NCBI RefSeq assembly: GCF_964355755.1
Contig: NC_092672.1
Location: 32,544,501-32,608,500 of the forward strand
Direction of reading: 5' to 3'
Length of the DNA: 64,000 bases
DNA from: Antedon mediterranea
Lineage: Eukaryota; Echinodermata; Crinoidea; Comatulida; Antedonidae
Shown: positions 1 through 11,304 of the stretch, in pieces
Layout: each line of letters starts with the position of its first letter
Position numbering within the stretch: the stretch's first letter is position 1
The notes under the pieces: generated by a model
What the model saw: the letters and a program-made list of their open reading frames with translations, nothing else
Told to the model about the DNA's origin: nothing
The model's database searches: none
Program-made: the position numbers and the translations under genes

Positions 1-754
1 GAAATATATATTAATTATTCTATATAAAATAAATAATTTAAACATTCAAGGTTTTAAATAACTTAACCTTCGTGTAACCCAAGATTCACTAAAACCAAGC
101 CAATCATTTATAATTACATTAACATAGTATAACAATGGCTTTGTTAGGTATGTTGGAATATACTATTAATAGATTATTAAATAAATGATAAATAAAAATA
201 GGATACTTGCTTTTAACTTCAGGACACCAATGGTGTTGAGGGTTGTTGCAAAGAGTGTAATTAAAAGAGGCAAAGGTTTGATAGTAGAGGGGTGAATGGG
301 TATGATTTTGTTGGTGTTAAGGTTTTAGGTTGCTAAAGCGTTGAATCGATTTCTACCTTTTGTTACTAATTATACTCTTTTACATGTGGTTAGGAAACGA
401 AAAAAATTGACAAACCACAAAAAAGATTGTTTATACTTTGTAAATTCTGAAAGGCATGGGATTAGAAGTTATAAATGAAGGAGAAATAAAAATATACTTT
501 TAATTTAACTAATCAATCAAGAGAACGATTAAACCATCAATCAGTTAATCATTAATTTAATTAAAATCGATATTTAGATTAGAAAAAGTTCTACAGCAAA
601 TTCCTTATCAGTGACAGTTATGTGTAACTTTAAGTTTACACTCAGTCACATGCTAAAAGCTCCATTCAGTAGCTTAGAAATGTCAATTAACAGAAGGACA
701 GCTACGCAAACACAGTCAGTGCCTATGGCATCCATTCCTTTTAGCTGGATATCT

Positions 755-1225
755 TTAACATGAATTAGGTAAAAGTTTAAATGGTAGATCCAGATAATAA
801 TTGGGGGAGGGGACGGGAGCTTTAGGGCGGAAGAGGTGAAGGAACAGACATTATAGAGGTGAAAAAAGCTACACAAATAGGATAGGTGCATAGCATCCTT
901 TTTTAGGAGGGTATCTTTTAAATTTAGGTTTATTTGTATGGTCATATAGTTACAAGTTTAAATGGTACATCCAGGAAATAACTGGAGGGGGATGGGTGAA
1001 AGAGAAAGATCTATGCAAACTACATCTGTGCACATACCATTCTTAGATAGATATGTTTTACATGAATTAGGTACAAGTTTAAATGGTAGATCCAGACAAT
1101 AATTGGAGAAGGAAGTAGATTATATTATAGAACCACCATTCTTGCACTTTTTAAAAACTAATTTTGAATTTAGGTGATCATTTTAGGTGTCATGAAGTAG
1201 GTGCAAGTTTAATTGGTGGCTCCAG
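755..1225. repeat. Degenerate tandem repeat, about 4 copies
   Basis: The block with core 'agtttaaatggtagatcca' recurs near 772, 954, 1074 and 1205 with spacings of about 120-180 bases. Copies are usually preceded by a 'gaattaggt' variant and followed by 'aataattgg'. The copies have diverged by substitutions and insertions, so this is an old tandem expansion. No coding potential. Confidence 0.55.
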
Positions 1226-1536
1226 GGAACAAAGGAAAATTCAAAATCCTATTCTTCATTTTTTTAATTAATATAAGAGAACATAAACAATGAATTTAAA
1301 TGGTTGCTTTACGAACGAAATAGTACTCTTCTTACAATTTTTGAAAATTATGCCTAAATGAGTGAATGTTTTAAACATTTTAAATTTCAGAATCGATCTT
1401 ACAAAACTTATGATTTATTATCTATCATTACCATTTCAAATAGCTATCATCATGCAATGATAATATCTCTAATGTCTATCTATATCAGATAGATGATCCA
1501 TGTAAATTAACATAATATTGCTATGTAGTATACGAA

Positions 1537-1707
1537 AACTCTGACTACACTACTTGACAAAAAAAGTGTGATGTGCCCAAATATGGCAGTGATATGCTTA
1601 AATATGGTAGTGATATGACATCACCATGTCCATATATGGTATGGTAGTGATATGACATCACCATGTCCATATCACATTTAAAGTTGGATAGTGTAGACAG
1701 AGCTTTA
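1537..1707. mobile_element. Palindromic MITE, family A (copy 1)
   Basis: This is the first of about 17 copies of one short element. The consensus begins TTAAGCTCTGTCTACACTAT and continues with CAAACTTTATGTGACAAAAA. The two halves are inverted repeats with internal 'gtgatgtgcccaaatatgg' and 'gacatcatcatgtccatata' blocks, and the element ends with the reverse complement of its start. Length is 120-170 bases and no protein is encoded. Intact copies often have TTAA or TTTA at the ends, which suggests a TA or TTAA target. This copy has a mutated left end (ctctgactacactac) and duplicated middle blocks. Confidence 0.8.
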
Positions 1708-2103
1708 AAAAATATGACATCAGTGTTCTTCCAAAGCAGGTCTTGCCAGCAAGATTTGCTGGACTAAATTTTCTCCTACCGGTAGTAAAAATGATGTAAG
1801 AAAATAATACACAAAATAAACACTTTTCTATTAGTAGATAGTACTGAGTAATAGTGGGTTAGGCCTTGCCATTAAAAATCTATGACCAGGAAAAATTGAA
1901 GGCTATTGTGTCAATAGGATAGAAAAAGTACAATATTAGGTAGTACTTTTCTTTAAAAAAACCAGAATTGATTTCTCGGGAGAACATTATATAAATACAG
2001 GAATAAAGTACAGCAATACAAAAATAGAGAAGAAACAAATTTATAATCAAATTTAGAAAAAAACATATACATGCAGAGCATTAACAAACTAATTATTACA
2101 GTA

Positions 2104-2331
2104 GAACCCTTCGTATGGATACCCCTGCTCAAAATACTCCTCTGCTGAGGGGACACCCCTACTCAAGGGACTCCCCTGCTGAGGGGACACCCCTGCTGAG
2201 GGGACACCCCTACTCAAGGGACTCCCCTGCTGAGGGGACACCCCTTATTAAGGGGATACATTCATGTCAACAAACAAGGGCCATGTGTTGACACTACAGC
2301 AAATCTCTATTTAGGGGACACTCCTGTTTAA
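2104..2331. repeat. GGGGACACCCC-type tandem repeat
   Basis: Units of about 20 and 37 bases built from 'cccctgctgaggggacac' and 'cccctactcaagggactc' alternate. The sequence belongs to a dispersed family with 'agtagaaccc' and 'ggggacacc' words that is also seen at 30300-30440, 54550-54600, 55040-55085 and 55725-55990. The right part is interrupted by a MITE at 2332-2512. Confidence 0.75.
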
Positions 2332-2512
2332 GGCCAATTTACACAGAAGAACGGTAACGGCCAGCAGAAAAACTGCATAGCTTATCCCACATAGAATCTG
2401 TATAGCTATCCTAAAGCATTTTTTTCAGAAATAACATAATTTATTTATATTATTTTGGTATTTTGGTTAAATTCCGCTTACCGTTCCCACACGTCTGTGC
2501 AGATTGGCCTTT
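2332..2512. mobile_element. MITE nested in the GGGGACACC repeat
   Basis: The left end reads ggccaatttacacagaag and the right end, reverse complemented, reads ggccaatctgcacagacg. The inverted repeats continue into 'aacggtaa'. The host repeat reads 'gtttaa' before and 'tttaagg' after the element, so a TTAA or TTTAA target duplication is likely. The element is about 180 bases and noncoding. Confidence 0.7.
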
Positions 2513-4269
2513 AAGGAGACAACATTTTGAGTTACAAAGGGATTCTACTGTAGTACAAGTCTACTGGAGTATGCAATACAAATCTATTACTACTAAAGTT
2601 AGTATAACATTCAGAAAAGGTTATTAAAAAATTCAACACACATAAGATATTAAAGAAACATACGGTAATGTATTAGTATAACTTTGACTTACCCATTCTA
2701 CAAGAGGCGACTGCTGTAGAAAGCAACAAAAATGAAAAAAAAAAGCAATGTAATTGAAAAGATATGAATATTGGAAAATAATATATTATGGGGATGTCTG
2801 CAAGCGTAAATAAAATATGGGTAGTTTCGTGAGTGAATATCGTGGTTGTAATTGTGTTGGCCGGATATAGGCGGGTGGGTACATCAACCTTTTTTTAAAA
2901 GGTCATTTTTTCTTTGTGGCTATAAAAAAAAAGATATTTCACACAGCCTCATTTCAACACAGCCCCAATAAAATTCCTTAAATTCAATTAAACATTTATT
3001 TCAACAACCGAAAACCTGTGCCCACTTAGTATAGGCCTATATTCTATATTTACATTTGCTTCTTATAGGTGAAAAAAACCAATATTTAATAAAGACACTA
3101 CTGAAGAATTGATAGCTTTATTGTATTTTGTTGTAAGGGTTTTCTTAATTTAGATTATGTAAATTTTGATTGCTTTTTTATCTCTTAAAGCCATGTTAGT
3201 TAATAAGGACAAAATTAATTGGACTACGAAATGCACACAGTAATAGAATTCAAATCTAAAAGATTGCTGCATGTACAACTCCTTCACCTTTCCGACCTTG
3301 CCCAAACTAATTTACTGTAATTTCTCGGAATATGCCTTAAAACAAATTACAGTATTCCATCATAATATTTTTTATTAAACAATAATAATAGCCAGGCAAT
3401 TATTGGAATATAATGATAATGCATTTTATTGCCTGGTGGTATAAAAAATCACTCCCTCAGTTTTGTCATACTCATTGTATGGAGTACACAAATGACAATG
3501 CTCTCATTGGTTTAAAATAACCAAAGAAAATTTTAATTGTCAAGATATGTTTTATGTAAATAAAAGTAAAATAAAACGAATAAATAAAAAACTAAGCGAA
3601 ACGGCATTGGTATGTATCAATACCATATAGAATGCCTGCTTTAAACGGACGTGGGACAATTAATTAATAATGTAATTTTTAAATGTATTTTTTTAGCAAT
3701 AGCAATTTGAATTTTATGCATTTTGGATGCATTTCCTTTATTTTTACCTTCTTAGTTTAATTGTTTTGTATTTGTTGTCTTGTTTTGCCTTGAATATGCT
3801 TGGTCCTCCAAGCTGTTACCTGGGATGTTTGTTTATTTTAAATAAAGGATGATTTTACATTTTTTGGTTTTGAATTAAAACAGATGAGTTTATATTATAA
3901 CTTTATAAGGAAAAACCTTGAATAGGCTATCAATCAGAGAGCTACCCATTATTCAAACTGTCTAGAATTGAAATAAAATGTTTAAAATTTATAACATATA
4001 ATTTTAATGTCTGAAGAGTGATTAAATACCCCATCAGTACTTATCAGTGTTCCATTAAGCCTGACGTATAATTGTGACTACTACTAAGTACTATGTAACC
4101 CTAAATCTGTGTGTTCCCAATACGAAAATCAATCAATTTTATGAAAAAACTATTTTTGCTTTTGAATTGAACATAAAATGTGTATCCCAGTGAGTACTTT
4201 GTTTTTAATAAATAAAAATAAATTGTTATTGTAATTATTATTTTTTTACTCTGAACAGCGTATGTTATT

Positions 4270-4540
4270 ATGTTAATATTTATTTATACTGGGTAACCTC
4301 TTCAGTCAATTAGATTGGTCTCCCAGAGGGCCCAGTTATGATCATGATCATGTGGCTGTGATGTATTATTATAACGGGGTAACCCCCTACTCGTCTCGAA
4401 AGATGAACAGTACTATGTTCTTTACAGTGCACACTGGACCTATGGTCTATAGTCCTTATTTGAGAAGAGTCGTTCTACCACCAGAACCATACATATTACG
4501 GTTCTACTGTTCTAACCGCTCAGCCACTCACTCACATCAT
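4270..4540 (-). mobile_element. SINE (tRNA-derived family), degraded copy
   Basis: The segment shares the body of the better-preserved copies at 44612-44962 and 57716-58060: 'ggggtaaccccctactc', 'gtgcacactggacctat', 'tatagtccttat' and 'ccaccagaac'. The tRNA-like head (reading - strand) is reduced to remnants such as 'aaccgctcagcca' on the + strand. The open frame 4352-4597 is an artefact of this element. Confidence 0.7.
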
Positions 4541-4916
4541 GCATATGGTTGCTATGTAGCAAATTATACAATGTGTGTTTATGCACAAACAGTTTGACAT
4601 ATGCTTCAATATTGTGGATTAAAAGATAAAATATGTATTTTATCTTCACATCAAACCATTACAGTTATGTAATAATTGGGACAAACATATTTTAGTATAT
4701 TTATTTAATAAAGGTATAGTAATAAAAGGAAACGGCAAACCATAATGACATCACTAAGATTTCCTCATGTTTTGTATGCGAAAGGTTAAACAAATTTCCG
4801 GAAAAAAATGTGTAATTATATTTCATCTTCAAGCAGAATGGTGTTGGATAGAACAACAACTTTTATGTACAAACTCTATCAACATTATACCATAGACGAA
4901 TAATTTGGATTATTTC

Positions 4917-5067
4917 TTAAGCTCTCACTATCAAACTAGTTTGAAAAAAAAGTGTGAAGTGCCCAAATATGGTAGTGATATGCCCAAATATGGTAGTGAT
5001 GACATCATCATCATGTCCATATATGAGCACATTGTCACATAAAGTTTGATAGTGTAGACAGAGCTTA
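4917..5067. mobile_element. MITE family A (copy 2)
   Basis: Bounded by 'ttaagctctcactatcaaac' and 'gatagtgtagacagagctta'. It carries the double 'cccaaatatggtagtgatatg' block and 'gacatcatcatcatgtcc'. The left end has lost a few bases of the consensus TCTGTCTACAC. Confidence 0.85.
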
Positions 5068-6690
5068 AGATATTTTTTGATCAAGATTTTAAGAGAGTAA
5101 TTATTATACAATCATTATGATAATTGATTAACTACTGCAAAGTAGATTGGAACAAATTTTCATGTCAATGGAGCTGGAGACTACAAAAAAGTTCCTTAAA
5201 ATAAAAATGGATTTTTTTTTCCAAAATCTGGCTTACAAAAATAGATTAAAAGTAGAATAAGACGTTTGATGACGATTAAAAACGTAGAAATTCGCGAATG
5301 ACATAAACTATGTCTCTCAGTATTGCCTACAGCTAGAACGTGTTCTGTCAATCGTGCTCTACTTTCGCAATGATTGAACGTAGATTATCTATTATTATCA
5401 CAGTTATAAACTTTTCGTTTTTACTGTACGAACAAGTATAGTCCCATGAGAAATTTGGCAAAAAATTAAGGATATAGAATTTTATATTATACAGTAGCTA
5501 ATTGAACATACATAAAAATACAACATTAAAAAAAAAAACATTTTAAACAATTATATTTGGATATATATACAGTTCTGTAGTCAGTGTACTGTACTGTATA
5601 ATTATTATTTTTTTTTTAAATTAAATTGTTTTTACTTTTATTATATTTTATCATTTACATTTTTTTAAACATTATTTATGGTTCGCTACTCTGATATTTA
5701 TTTATTTGGCAAAAGTTTATCTTATCTTAAGATGTAAAACTGAGATGCGAACTGATTATGCATTTACTGAGAAATCAACTTTTTCTACTATTAATTTTTA
5801 AAGTATGATGTTAAAATGTTGTTTTCAACCAAATGCTTATATTTAATACAAAAAGCCTATTATCATTACAATGGATTTCTTTGATATACAAGTATTACCT
5901 ACAGGCAAACCACTTAAGGACAAACAGCAAAGGTTACTTTAAATTCTCCTAAATATATGAAAGGTCACATGATCTTCAATTATTAAACATCAAATAAGAT
6001 TTTAAATAAGTAACCATCTCTGACAAGCAAATGTCGTTTATCTTTAATGTGATTAAGAGTCAAAATTTGAAAACGTTTAGAAAGTTTGTATCTTAAAATG
6101 GAGTATTGAATAGATTATAAATTTGCCGAAGCTGTCGGGAGAAAGTGGTGGTTTAGAGGTATTAGCAGTGAAAAGAAATCTAGAGGTTATGTGTTCAAAT
6201 CCCACACACAGTCTATAAATAAGTGAAAATTAAAAACAATGTAGTATTAAAAAATGGTTTTGCTCTCAGGATAAAGGAATGGAGGTTATGGGTTCAAGTC
6301 CCACTTCCATAACATACAGTATACCTTCATCATCATCATTACTATGAATTTTCAACTAACTGCAGGGTGAAGGCCTCTCCAAGTTGGCACTCTTTAAGCT
6401 TTCTATTTTGAGCTGTTTTCATCCACGTTATATCAATTTTTCAGTTCATCAAATATTAAGCAAAAAATGGAAAGCATTCTGGTATCAAAACATTCTTTGC
6501 CATGAGTAAATTTAAATTTGGAAATGTTTTTTGATTAAGAGTTGAGGCAGAGTATTAATAAATATCGCATCAATGCCAAGTTATACTTATTTAACTGTCA
6601 TCCTCTTGAATATTTTACGTTACTTCATTTTTATATCTTTTATTTGACCTTCAAAATGGTTTAATGATAAGAAATGTCAAAGGTATCGAT
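5068..6690. other. Noncoding stretch with tRNA-like fragments
   Basis: No exon was recognised. Two places look like remnants of Pol III-derived repeats: near 6195 'gtgttcaaatccca' and near 6290 'gggttcaagtccca', each a B-box-like motif downstream of a weak A-box-like word. Neither folds into a credible tRNA by eye. The rest is AT-rich without visible structure. Confidence 0.4.
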
Positions 6691-6812
6691 ATGTTCAAAT
6701 TGATTACCATCCTCATCGGTCATTGACGACAAAAATTGATTATCATCCTCATCGGTCATTGACGACAAAAATTGATTATCATCCTCATCGGTCATTGACG
6801 AAAAAAATTCCT
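6690..6812. repeat. 36-bp tandem repeat, 3 copies
   Basis: Three adjacent units with core 'catcctcatcggtcattgac' followed by a 'gacaaaaattgattat' linker. Copies 2 and 3 are nearly identical, which indicates recent slippage. The period is a multiple of three but there is no gene context. Confidence 0.85.
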
Positions 6813-7135
6813 GCTAGTTTAAAGCATTATACTAATTGGAATGGGAATTATTTTAAAAATGTAAATATGAAATTGTAAATGTATGTTTTCAAATGTTTAG
6901 TGATGACCAATGAACTGTGACAAAAATGAGCTGAACAAATAATAATTAATATTGCATTTTTCAAAAAGTTTCTAATACCACATTAGCAGAACCAATAAGA
7001 CATGTATTGTATATTCCCATATATCAAAATAATTTTCTAATCTCAAATTTAGTAGAAGCAACGAGGAATGTATATTCCCAAATAGGAGTTTCAAATCTTA
7101 TGAGCAAAACCTATGAGAATCGTATTCTCATTAAC

Positions 7136-7292
7136 CAAAAAGTTTCTAATCAACAAGTTAACCAATCAAATAGCAATATGCATTTTATCAAAGTAGTTTC
7201 TAATCAACAAGTTAACCAAACAAATAACAATATGAATTTTAACAAGTTAAAAAAGATTATACAGTATGCGTTTTACCAAAGTAGTTTCTAAT
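7136..7292. repeat. 54-bp direct repeat
   Basis: The block 'gtttctaatcaacaagtta' occurs at about 7142 and 7196, and 'agtagtttctaatc' appears again at 7281. The 54-base period keeps one + strand frame open (7007-7291), but the peptide is only Asn/Gln-rich repeat and the copies drift like noncoding DNA. Confidence 0.65.
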
Positions 7293-7337
7293 CCCATGTG
7301 AGCAGAAAGTAATACAAAGCAATTTTTTTATAATTAC

Positions 7338-10300
7338 CTTCGTTTCTTCACGGGTTTCTCTCTTATCAACTCCATACATGGCACGCATAGATGTACGTCG
7401 CAGAGATTGAGATCTGTTGGATTGTCTTGGTGACTCCGGTTCTGGCTGATCAACGTGACTGTGAACCTATCGTTAAAAAGATAATAAAATACTGAAAAAT
7501 TTGTATTCTGATAGGCCAGTAAATTGGGCAAGTAAAATACATACCATGTCATTATCATCATTATCGTCCGAGAAGGAATTCCATTCATGAGCTCCAAGAG
7601 GAGTCAGATTCATCCACCATTGGCACCTCTTCTTGTGAGAATGTGGGGCAGTAAATTGGGCAAGTGATATACATACCATGTCATTATCATCACTATCATC
7701 AGAGAAGGAATCCCATTCATTTGAGCTCCAAGAGGAGTCAGATTCATTCACCATTGGCACCTCATCTTGTGAGAAAGTGGGCTAGTAAATTGGGCAAGTG
7801 ATATACATACCATGTCATTATCATCACTATCATCAGAGAAGGAATCCCATTCATTTGAGCTCCAAGAGCAGTCAGATTCATCCACCATTGGCACCTCTTC
7901 TTCGTCTTGCAGCATCAGGTCTTCATACAACCAATCATCATCAATGAAGATACCTAAAAAAACAGCAGTATGATCTAGCTTTAGTGCTCAATGATTGTAT
8001 TCATTTAGTCGTTTCATTCACTTTATTGCAATCTGCTAATTGAAGATACAATAAGTACAAAAATAAAAGATGAATTTAAAAACATTTAAGTTCATTCAAA
8101 AATAGACACAAAAATAACAATCAGGTAAATATAATTTATGAAGGTGGATGGAATATTAAAAATATAAATATATAATTATTGGATCTGATAAAACCAAAGC
8201 AGACAAACAATAGGGAAATCATACCTTGGGCGTCTTCATCGACATCGACATCGTCATAAATATCACCATCATCACAATTTAAAGTATCAAACCTTTCAGC
8301 TAAGACAGTAGAGTTGGAAGGAATATAACCAAATCCACCTACAAAATAATGAAAATAAACCATTTTTAGTCTCATGTTTCCATTTCAACTTATAAGTGGC
8401 AGAGCAGTTTAGTATTGTTAATAAAGAGCATTGCATCTGGACTGAATCGCTTCAGATAGTCCCAGAAGGTTTGAGAAATAATTGCACTCATTTATTTAAT
8501 GAAGCATATAACACATTACATTATTCTGATGTCTTATGAGAGGCTACACGCAACACTAAACCAGGTTGCAGGCATCATTAGTTGTCTGCAGACATCATTA
8601 AGACTACAGGGTCTATTATGGATCCAGGCACCATTACAGCTACAGGCACCATTAGGGATTAATACATAACACTATTAAAGAGATCCATGCACCAATAGGG
8701 GCTGAAGCCAACAGGGTTTGAGGCACTAGGGATTGTATGCACCACTAAAGCTCTGTCTACACTAGGGAGGTTTCGCAACCTTACGAATACGATAACGAAA
8801 ACGGATACGTCATACATTTGTGAAACTTTTGAGCTGATCCCCATTTCATATTCGTAAAGCGTATTCGTGTTGACGAATATCACCAGTCATATTCGTAACT
8901 ACAAAACGAGTATAGTTTTTGATCTATTTTGCACATTTTTCATTTGAATTAGGAAAGATTCATGATTATAATATAATTATATATTTATTGAAAGTAATTT
9001 ACTGAAGTAATTTACTAAAATTCCAGGTCAATTTAGATAAATAGCAGTTTTTAAAGTCCTCACTCGCTTTGATGTTACGCTAGGCCTAGGCAGCCAAGCA
9101 CCAAGCTACACGTACCTGCGCTTCGCTCAAATTTACCGCAGTCATATTTTGGACGCGCCTCAATATTTCGTTGCCATGCGAAACAGATTTTTTTATGGCG
9201 TACGAAAACGAATACGTGTCTGTGACGTATCCGTTTTCGTTATCGTATTCGTAAGGTTGCGAAACCTCCATACTATCAAACTAGTCTGACAAAAAGTGCC
9301 CAAATATAGTAGTGATTTTCCCAAATATGGTAGTAATATGACATCATCATGTCCATATATGGGCACATCATATATTGTGACATAAAGTTTGATAGTGTAG
9401 ACAAGGCTTAAGAGATTCAAGACATATACAGTAATAGTTGTCAATTGAGGTCCTACAGTAGGTTGTTTGTCCCAAAACTATTAGTACAATATTATCAAAT
9501 GCATTATGGTTATGGATTGCATGTAAGTTTGTTTTTGTATTTCAGTTTCAGTTTCATTAATATAAAACACCTTTGTCATGTATTATATATTCTACCAGTC
9601 TCTTAAGCATTAATAAGGCTAGATATTGATTTTAGTATGCGGTGTTGTATCGAGTGAAAATACAAGGAAAATTAATCGATGTTGAAAATAAATCTGTCCG
9701 ACTGAAGTCTCTAATTTCATAATCTTAAATGATAATGAATATTCATGTATTTTGGTGTTAAATATTAAAATGAAAGATTAAAAAGATACACTTCACTATG
9801 CATATTATCGTTCATTTCATGAATATTCATTATTGTCTTGAATATTCATTATTTATGGTGTTGAACATCAAAATAAAGAATTCAAACAGTACACTTCACT
9901 TTAATTTAGTAATTAATAATGATTTGAAGCATTCAAAAATAAAATGATTTTACCATGACTATTATTATTATTACATAATAGAAAATAATGCTTAAAAAAG
10001 CTTTTAAGCGTTATTTTTCTATTATGTATTTACAGTAAACATACTGTACCCTCATTAATTATTATCATTACTGTAGTATTATTATGTGTTGTGCAGATTA
10101 TTTAGGCTCAATTTACAGTAGTTACTAACCCAGTTTACAAAATACATCTAATATAATTCAGGACTAATAAACCGAACCTTTGTTGGCTATTAACATTTGT
10201 TGCACAATAGAACATAAAATGAACGCATGATTCATTCATACAACATGGTAATAAAGGAACGCATAATGTTTTACACTTTTGAAATATTGTGTGACCAATC

Positions 10301-11304
10301 AGGTGCAAGGATGTTGTTATTTACTTGACTACAAACATTTCCTTCTGTTATTCATCAGCATGATTATAGCGTTCAAATCCAATTTTCTTCATTGCTCACT
10401 GAACCACAGTAGAGTCCAAGCCCTGGATTGTTACATGAGGTTCTTTTTATGGGACTGAGGAAGAAGGAGACAATTGAAGAACTACCTACCGTAGGAGGAG
10501 ATGGCTACAGAAGAAAAGATCATTTTAGGCCTTTGTGTAGATGAAATTTCCCTGCTAGCTAGGTACTGTACCATTAGGCAAAAAAAGTTTGGCATGGTAG
10601 CTGCTAGTTTGCCTTTTCAAACTAGCAGCAAAATTGCTCCTACTGTACGAACCCCCATGGTTAATGGGCTTCTAGTCCACTACTGTATGTATTACATGGC
10701 GCCTGTAAGGTTTAAAAACAAGCATCATATGTGATACATAATGTGACACTGTATTACAGAATTTGCCTATGGACAGATAGCACTTCTGCCTTGTCAAAAA
10801 AGAAAACTTACCAACGTATTGTTCATTTTCACACCATTTTATGGATGATTCAGATGAGTTGTCCGATGACCTTGAGAATTGGCCCGTACCTGTCCTATAA
10901 TTCTCACCCATCATCTGCGGACTACTACGTCTTCCACCACCTTCCTGAAATATTTGATGCTTTTCCAAATGATTCACCAACGACGCCACACGATGCGGCT
11001 GATCGTGGAAACTTGCTTCCGGCTCTATCCCCGCATCCATTTGATCGATCAACGATCTTTGGGAATCGTCCGTTTGGAATCCACTTATGTTATACATAGT
11101 GTCTGTGTTCACGGTAGAGTTATTGTTTTTATTGCAATTGCCGGATAAATTGTTTTTCTTTCTTGTAGCCATTATATTATCTCCTAAATACTCGTTCGGT
11201 TCAACATATTCACCTTCGAGGTCAATGAGGTCATGCTCACAAGGCGTTATAAGGGATGTTGGACGTTGCAAGTTACCATGTGTTCTTGATGTTTTTCGGT
11301 GGTC
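7338..11304 (-). CDS. FYB/ADAP-like adaptor protein, partial (internal exons)
   Basis: Four exons with GT-AG borders and compatible phases are supported: 11304-10812, 8338-8225, 7953-7811 and 7466-7338. The first encodes a Ser/Asn-rich segment with the tyrosine motif EYVEPNEYLGDN. The second reads GFGYIPSNSTVL and then DGDIYDDVDVDEDAQ, which resembles the last strands of an SH3 or helically extended SH3 domain followed by the acidic 'IYDD' tail of FYB/ADAP-type adaptors. The third encodes DDDWLYEDLMLQDEEE and a Ser/Asp/Trp-rich acidic stretch. The fourth encodes a basic Ser/Arg segment, RSQSLRRTSMRAM. Phases join as 1-1-0-0. The rest of the SH3 fold should lie in exons between 10812 and 8338 that I could not find. 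Start and end of the gene are not in view. The FYB assignment is an inference from short motifs; the coding status is firmer. Confidence 0.5.
7545..7631 (-). CDS. Third copy of the acidic exon, possible alternative exon
   Basis: This 87-base copy has a 2-base deletion relative to copy 2 ('agctcatgaatgg' versus 'agctcaaatgaatgg' on the coding strand). In phase 0 it is open for 29 codons: the first half is frame-shifted (KRCQWWMNLTPLGA) and the second half returns to the family frame (EWNSFSDDNDDNDM). Splice signals are intact, so inclusion would keep the protein open. Whether it is used is unknown. Confidence 0.35.
7677..7765 (-). pseudogene. Second copy of the acidic exon, out of phase
   Basis: This 89-base copy keeps an acceptor (ctcacaag) and the donor (ATG before gtatgtat). 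Joined to the upstream exon, which ends in phase 0, it reads MRCQW and then a stop. Its 'own' frame (VNESDSSWSSNEWDSF) is therefore not reachable from the phase-0 donor. It is either skipped or acts as a stop-introducing exon. Confidence 0.5.
7811..7953 (-). CDS. Acidic exon, original copy of a triplicated exon
   Basis: The acceptor 'ttttttag' precedes GTATCTTCATTG and the donor follows ATG as 'gtatgtat'. The exon enters in phase 1 and leaves in phase 0. It encodes IFIDDDWLYEDLMLQ and then VDESDCSWSSNEWDSFSDD. Its second half and donor are repeated twice downstream (7765-7677 and 7631-7545) with short introns between. Confidence 0.6.
8748..9411. mobile_element. MITE family A (copy 3), split by another MITE
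   Basis: The left end 'aaagctctgtctacacta' at 8748-8765 is separated by about 500 bases from the rest, which resumes near 9272 as 'actatcaaactagtctgac' and ends at 9411 with 'gtgtagacaaggctta'. The gap is filled by the inverted-repeat element at 8766-9271. Confidence 0.8.
8766..9271. mobile_element. Inverted-repeat element inserted in a family A MITE
   Basis: The ends are 'ggaggtttcgcaacc' and its complement 'ggttgcgaaacctcc'. The inverted repeats run for roughly 45 bases and contain 'cgataacgaaaacggatacg'. The flanking words 'acta' on both sides look like a 4-base (perhaps 5) target duplication. The interior is noncoding; the - strand open frames here are artefacts. Confidence 0.75.
9412..10811. 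other. Probable intron or noncoding stretch
   Basis: This lies between recognised exons of the FYB-like gene, so it is probably intronic. A 33-base hairpin is seen at about 10598-10630 (gctgctagtttgcc paired with its complement). A further inverted pair flanks 9985-10025 (aaataatgcttaaaaaagc and its complement). No exon for the missing SH3 strands could be identified. Confidence 0.4.

Larger units (their letters stand above)
1..4269. other. Noncoding, repeat-rich stretch
   Basis: No exon could be recognised on either strand. The open frames at 646-945 and 1953-2156 have no family resemblance and lie in repeats. The stretch holds a degenerate tandem repeat, one copy of the common palindromic MITE, a GGGGACACC-type array and a nested MITE, each listed separately. 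From 2700 to 4270 I see only AT-rich sequence with short homopolymer runs. Confidence 0.5.

Noticed and set aside
6130-6310. tRNA genes suggested by 'ggttcaagtccc' and 'gttcaaatccc'
   Set aside because: B-box-like words only; no matching acceptor, D or anticodon arms could be drawn.
9086-9444. - strand frames of 61-83 codons
   Set aside because: They fall inside the nested inverted-repeat element and the family A MITE.
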